Shown in pieces: positions 60,848 through 64,000 of a stretch of DNA of 64,000 nt (the first letter of the stretch is position 1; each line of letters begins with the position of its first letter). Origin of the DNA: Pohlia nutans (Eukaryota > Streptophyta > Bryopsida > Bryales > Mniaceae); contig CM040085.1 in the NCBI GenBank assembly GCA_022496805.1, positions 49,629,811 to 49,693,810 on the forward strand. The letters run 5' to 3'. The notes under the pieces were generated by a model. It was given only the letters and a program-made list of their open reading frames with translations. It ran no database searches and was not told the origin of the DNA. Both the position numbers and the translations under genes were made by a program.

Positions 60848-63800
60848 ATGGCTACATTTGAGGGTGAAGGTGCTAAGGTTGTAGACAAGTTCGATGGCGT
60901 CAACTTCCACTTGTGGAAATTCAAGATGGAAATGGTCATGGCCGAAAAAGAATTGTGGGAGATAGTTGAGGGTAGTGAGGAACCGCCTTCGTCCGACGCC
61001 GAGGCTAGGGTACGAACTGCGTACACTCGGCGAGAGAAAAAGGCCTTTGCGATTTTGGCTCTTAATCTTTCTGATTCCCAGCTTTCTCATATTCGGTCGT
61101 GCAAGACTCCCGCCGAGGCATGGGCCAAGCTTTGCAATATTCATGAGGCAAAGAGCTTGGTCAATATCTTGTTCTTGAGGCGCAAGTTTTTCACCATCAA
61201 GATGGAAGAAAACGACGACATGTTGGCGCACATCAACAAAGTCAAGGCTCTTGCGGATCAGCTCAACGGCGCAGACGTCAACATTACGGACGGTGATATC
61301 GTTATGACGCTCCTCGAGAGTTTGCCGCCGTCGTACGAGTATCTTATCGTTGCTATGGAGAGTAGGCCCATTAGCGAGCTCACTCTTGATTATGTGACAT
61401 CACGGTTGTTGCATGAACTCTCGCGGCGCAAAGAGAACGAGACTCGTGGCGATAGCGCGGCGCTTATGGCGAAGCAATCCAAGAGCGGTGCCAGTGGGAG
61501 CTCTACAGACAAGGTATGCTACTATTGCGGTAAGAAGGGCCACTTGGCAAAATTTTGCTACAAACGCAAGAGAGAGGAAAGTGCCAACAATACAAAGGTC
61601 AACGATGCAGGTGATGAGTACGCATTTATGACTAGCGTCTCTTCTTGTAGTCATGACGGGGACGAGTATGCAATGATGGCAAGTGACGTGTCATGCAATG
61701 GTAGTGTGATCGATTGGATTGTTGATTCGGGAGCCTCGAGTCACATGGCGCCCATTAGGAGTTGTTTCCAATCATATCACGTCATATCTCCAAAGAATGT
61801 CATTTTGGGTGATGATACGGTTCTTCAAGCCGTGGGTAAAGGATCCATCGTCGTAGACACCGAGGTGAAGGGTCGTGTGAAGACAATTACCATCCATGAT
61901 GTCCTCCACGTTCCCAAGTTGAAGGCAAATCTTTTATCGGTGCGACATTTGGTGATGAAGCATTTGCGAGTGGAATTTAGCGACCAAGGGTGTTTTGTGT
62001 TGTCTCCAAGTCGTGAGGAGGTGGCCATTATACACGAAGTCAACGGCTTGTACCAAATCAAGTTTTCCAAGATGCACGCGGCGGAATCCGCAACGTTGGT
62101 GCAATCGAGTTCAAACGAAGACAAGTTGGCGTTGTGGCATCGTCGTCTCGGGCATTTGAATGTCAAGAGTGTGAAAGCACTCCGTGGAATGGTAAGTGGC
62201 ATGGATCTTGCACAATCACACGTCGCACCTAGTTCATTCACATGTGAGGGTTGTATTGAAGGCAAGCAACAACGCTCACCGTTTCCAGTTGATGGGGCAA
62301 CTCGTGCAACCAAGGTTCTTGAGATTGTGCATTCCGACGTGTGTGGTCCAATGAAGACCACGTCTATGGGGGGTTGCAAGTATTTTGTGACGTTCATTGA
62401 TGATTTTTCGAGGAAGATATGGTTGTATCCGATCAAAGCAAAGAGCGAGTGTTTTGAGAAGTTCAAAGAGTTCAAGGCGTTGGTTGAGAAGCAATCCGAG
62501 CACAAGATCAAGGTGTTTCGATCGGATAATGGCGGCGAGTTCTTGTCCAACCAATTTGCAGAGTTATTAAAGAAAGAAGGCATTGCTAGACAAACCACAA
62601 CGCCATATACACCACAACAAAACGGAGTTGCAGAGCGTGCAAATCGAACAATTGTGGAAATGGCAAGGAGTATGTTGCATGCACAAAATTTGGGTTTGGA
62701 CCTTTGGGCGGAAGCGGTGGTGACTGCGGTGTACACACGCAACCGATGCCCGACGAGTGCGGTTCAAAACATGACACCAGAGCAAGCGTGGAGTGGGAGG
62801 CCACCCCGCGTGGAGCACATGCGCACATTTGGATGCATCGCATTTGCAAAGGTACCCGATTCTCAAAGAACCAAACTTGAGGCCAAGGCAACAAAATGTG
62901 TGTTTCTTGGATATTGTGAAGGTACCAAGGCGTACAGGCTCATGTCGCTCGAGACCAAGAAGATCATTCGAGCTCGTGATGTGACATTTTGCGAGAATTC
63001 CAAGGTTGAAGACAATTTGGACGATGGTCCAAGTGGGAGAAGTGGCGATAAACCGGCCATTGTGGACCAATCTTCCAAATCTCCCGTTATTGATATTGTT
63101 GATGAAGACGAAGATGACGAAGATGGTGGTGATGAGGAACATATTGAGGAGCGACCTTTGAAGACGAAGAATGGCGAGAAAAAGGCACAAGCAACGGCGG
63201 TTGAAGACAATGCATCCTCGAGCGATCGTCGTTATCCAGAGAGAAATCGTAGACCACTTGGCGAGTGGTGGAAGAATCATATTCTCCCTCAAGGTGAGGA
63301 GGAGCATGCAAACGTTGCACTTTTAGATGCTCCATTGACGATTCGTGAAGCGTTGAGTTGTGATGATGCAAACAAGTGGGAGCAAGCCATGCAAGAGGAG
63401 TACAAATCGTTGATGGACAATGGCACTTGGGAATTGACTCCCCTCCCCAAGAATCGCAACGCTATCGGTTGTAAGTGGGTATTTCGTGCAAAGAGAGATG
63501 CAACGGGTGATGTGGTTCGTTATAAGGCAAGATTGGTGGCAAAGGGCTTTTCACAAATCGAAGGTGTTGATTTTCATGAGACCTTTGCACCGGTGGCGAA
63601 ATTCACCACTATTCGATGCATTTTGGCCATCGGGGCTGCCATGGATTTGGAAATGCATCAAATGGATGTGAAGACGGCGTTCTTGAACGGCGAGTTGGAC
63701 GAGGACATCTACATGGTGCAACCCGAAGGATTTGTGCAACGAGGTAATGAGAACCTTGTTTGCAAGTTGAACAAGTCATTGTATGGGTTGAAGCAATCTC

Positions 63801-64000
63801 CACGCGCATGGTATCAAAAGATTGACACGTTTCTTGTTCATATCGGGTTCACAAGGAGCATCGCTGATCACAGCTTGTATTTCATGCAAAAGGGGCAACA
63901 TGTGGTCATCGTGATCATATATGTGGATGATTTGATCATCCTTGCAAGTTGCATGAGCTCTTTGAAGGCATTGAAGGCAATGCTTGAGAACGAGTACGAG
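60848..64000 (+). CDS. Gag-Pol polyprotein, family A (A14), open to the window edge
   Basis: ATG at 60848; 1051 codons visible: Gag, CCHC knuckle, DSGA protease, HHCC and D-D35-E integrase, linker, RT including YVDD. RNase H and 3' LTR should follow right of the window. Private changes are a His in SHDGDEY (SDDG elsewhere), PIRSCFQ after the protease site, and QFAELLKK (QFGELLKK). I saw no stop, but the frame was followed by comparison with sister copies rather than codon by codon. With no 5' LTR in place the copy probably cannot transpose on its own. Confidence 0.85.
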   Translation, partial: MATFEGEGAKVVDKFDGVNFHLWKFKMEMVMAEKELWEIVEGSEEPPSSDAEARVRTAYTRREKKAFAILALNLSDSQLSHIRSCKTPAEAWAKLCNIHEAKSLVNILFLRRKFFTIKMEENDDMLAHINKVKALADQLNGADVNITDGDIVMTLLESLPPSYEYLIVAMESRPISELTLDYVTSRLLHELSRRKENETRGDSAALMAKQSKSGASGSSTDKVCYYCGKKGHLAKFCYKRKREESANNTKVNDAGDEYAFMTSVSSCSHDGDEYAMMASDVSCNGSVIDWIVDSGASSHMAPIRSCFQSYHVISPKNVILGDDTVLQAVGKGSIVVDTEVKGRVKTITIHDVLHVPKLKANLLSVRHLVMKHLRVEFSDQGCFVLSPSREEVAIIHEVNGLYQIKFSKMHAAESATLVQSSSNEDKLALWHRRLGHLNVKSVKALRGMVSGMDLAQSHVAPSSFTCEGCIEGKQQRSPFPVDGATRATKVLEIVHSDVCGPMKTTSMGGCKYFVTFIDDFSRKIWLYPIKAKSECFEKFKEFKALVEKQSEHKIKVFRSDNGGEFLSNQFAELLKKEGIARQTTTPYTPQQNGVAERANRTIVEMARSMLHAQNLGLDLWAEAVVTAVYTRNRCPTSAVQNMTPEQAWSGRPPRVEHMRTFGCIAFAKVPDSQRTKLEAKATKCVFLGYCEGTKAYRLMSLETKKIIRARDVTFCENSKVEDNLDDGPSGRSGDKPAIVDQSSKSPVIDIVDEDEDDEDGGDEEHIEERPLKTKNGEKKAQATAVEDNASSSDRRYPERNRRPLGEWWKNHILPQGEEEHANVALLDAPLTIREALSCDDANKWEQAMQEEYKSLMDNGTWELTPLPKNRNAIGCKWVFRAKRDATGDVVRYKARLVAKGFSQIEGVDFHETFAPVAKFTTIRCILAIGAAMDLEMHQMDVKTAFLNGELDEDIYMVQPEGFVQRGNENLVCKLNKSLYGLKQSPRAWYQKIDTFLVHIGFTRSIADHSLYFMQKGQHVVIVIIYVDDLIILASCMSSLKALKAMLENEYE

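Larger units (their letters stand above)
60034..64000 (+). mobile_element. Copia element A14, leader and most of gag-pol (runs off window)
   Basis: Plus-strand family A copy lacking its 5' LTR, primer-binding site and first part of the leader, which were removed at the junction at 60034. The leader from GGTATTACAATC on and gag-pol are present to the window edge. Shares GCACCTTTGG with A6 and A11. Confidence 0.88.

Noticed and set aside
1..64000. A new multi-gene system (defence, biosynthetic or envelope-bearing element)
   Set aside because: All coding sequence is Copia Gag-Pol. No additional conserved frame, envelope, chromodomain or host gene was found on either strand.

Overview
The 64 kb window appears to be built entirely of LTR retrotransposons of the Ty1/Copia superfamily (Pseudoviridae-type domain order Gag - protease - integrase - reverse transcriptase - RNase H). 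I see no host gene, tRNA, rRNA or unique host sequence. Two related families are present, here called A (318-bp LTR, about 5.65-5.68 kb, 1357-aa polyprotein) and B (258-bp LTR, about 5.46 kb, 1381-aa polyprotein). The RT and RNase H sequences look like plant Copia, and the primer-binding site fits a plant-type initiator-Met tRNA half-molecule, so the source is most likely a plant or green-lineage nucleus. Recently inserted Copia copies nested in one another recall the RLC5 Copia clusters that mark centromeres in the moss Physcomitrium patens; that comparison is inference, and species and chromosome location cannot be read from the sequence.

Layout, left to right. 1-8737: right-hand parts of three same-strand A elements (A1, A2, A3), each apparently inserted into the next. 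8738-22441: family B element B1 on the minus strand, split by complete element A4 (10748-22075), itself split by complete element A5 (11699-17375). 22442-29510: element A6 (+), whose 5' LTR is cut by B1 and whose leader is split by complete minus-strand A7 (23266-28931). 29511-40859: minus-strand A8, split by complete A9 (34341-40017). 40542-53815: minus-strand A10, which shares an LTR with A8 and is split by B2 (41445-52373, +), itself split by B3 (42912-48368, -). 53816-54557: start of A11 (+). 54558-59387: minus-strand A12 with an A-type LTR (59388-59705) in its leader. 59706-60033: a decayed minus-strand A fragment and a repair-like junction. 60034-64000: A14 (+), running off the window.

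Boundaries are firm because 5-bp target-site duplications can be read on both sides of six insertions (A4 CCAAA, A5 TGTCC, A7 GTCCA, A9 CCAAG, B2 GTCTT, B3 GTTGG). These fix the LTR ends as TGTTGAAG...CTTCAATA for A and TATTGAGG...CTTCAATA for B. Seven A polyproteins and one B polyprotein are complete and open; A14 looks open as far as visible. The LTR pairs of A4, A5, A9, B2 and B3 look identical by eye and those of A7 differ at one base, so the cluster grew by recent insertion.

Each complete element carries what a Copia cycle needs: promoter-bearing LTRs, a primer-binding site directly after the 5' LTR, a repeat-rich leader of about 0.8-1 kb, one Gag-Pol frame, and a polypurine tract abutting the 3' LTR. 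The most unusual points are priming by an internal (half) tRNA sequence as in Drosophila copia, LTRs ending in TA, re-use of identical leader positions as insertion targets, two LTRs with mismatched flanks that indicate LTR-LTR recombination, and a GCTGAWTT-rich phased repeat in the family A leader.
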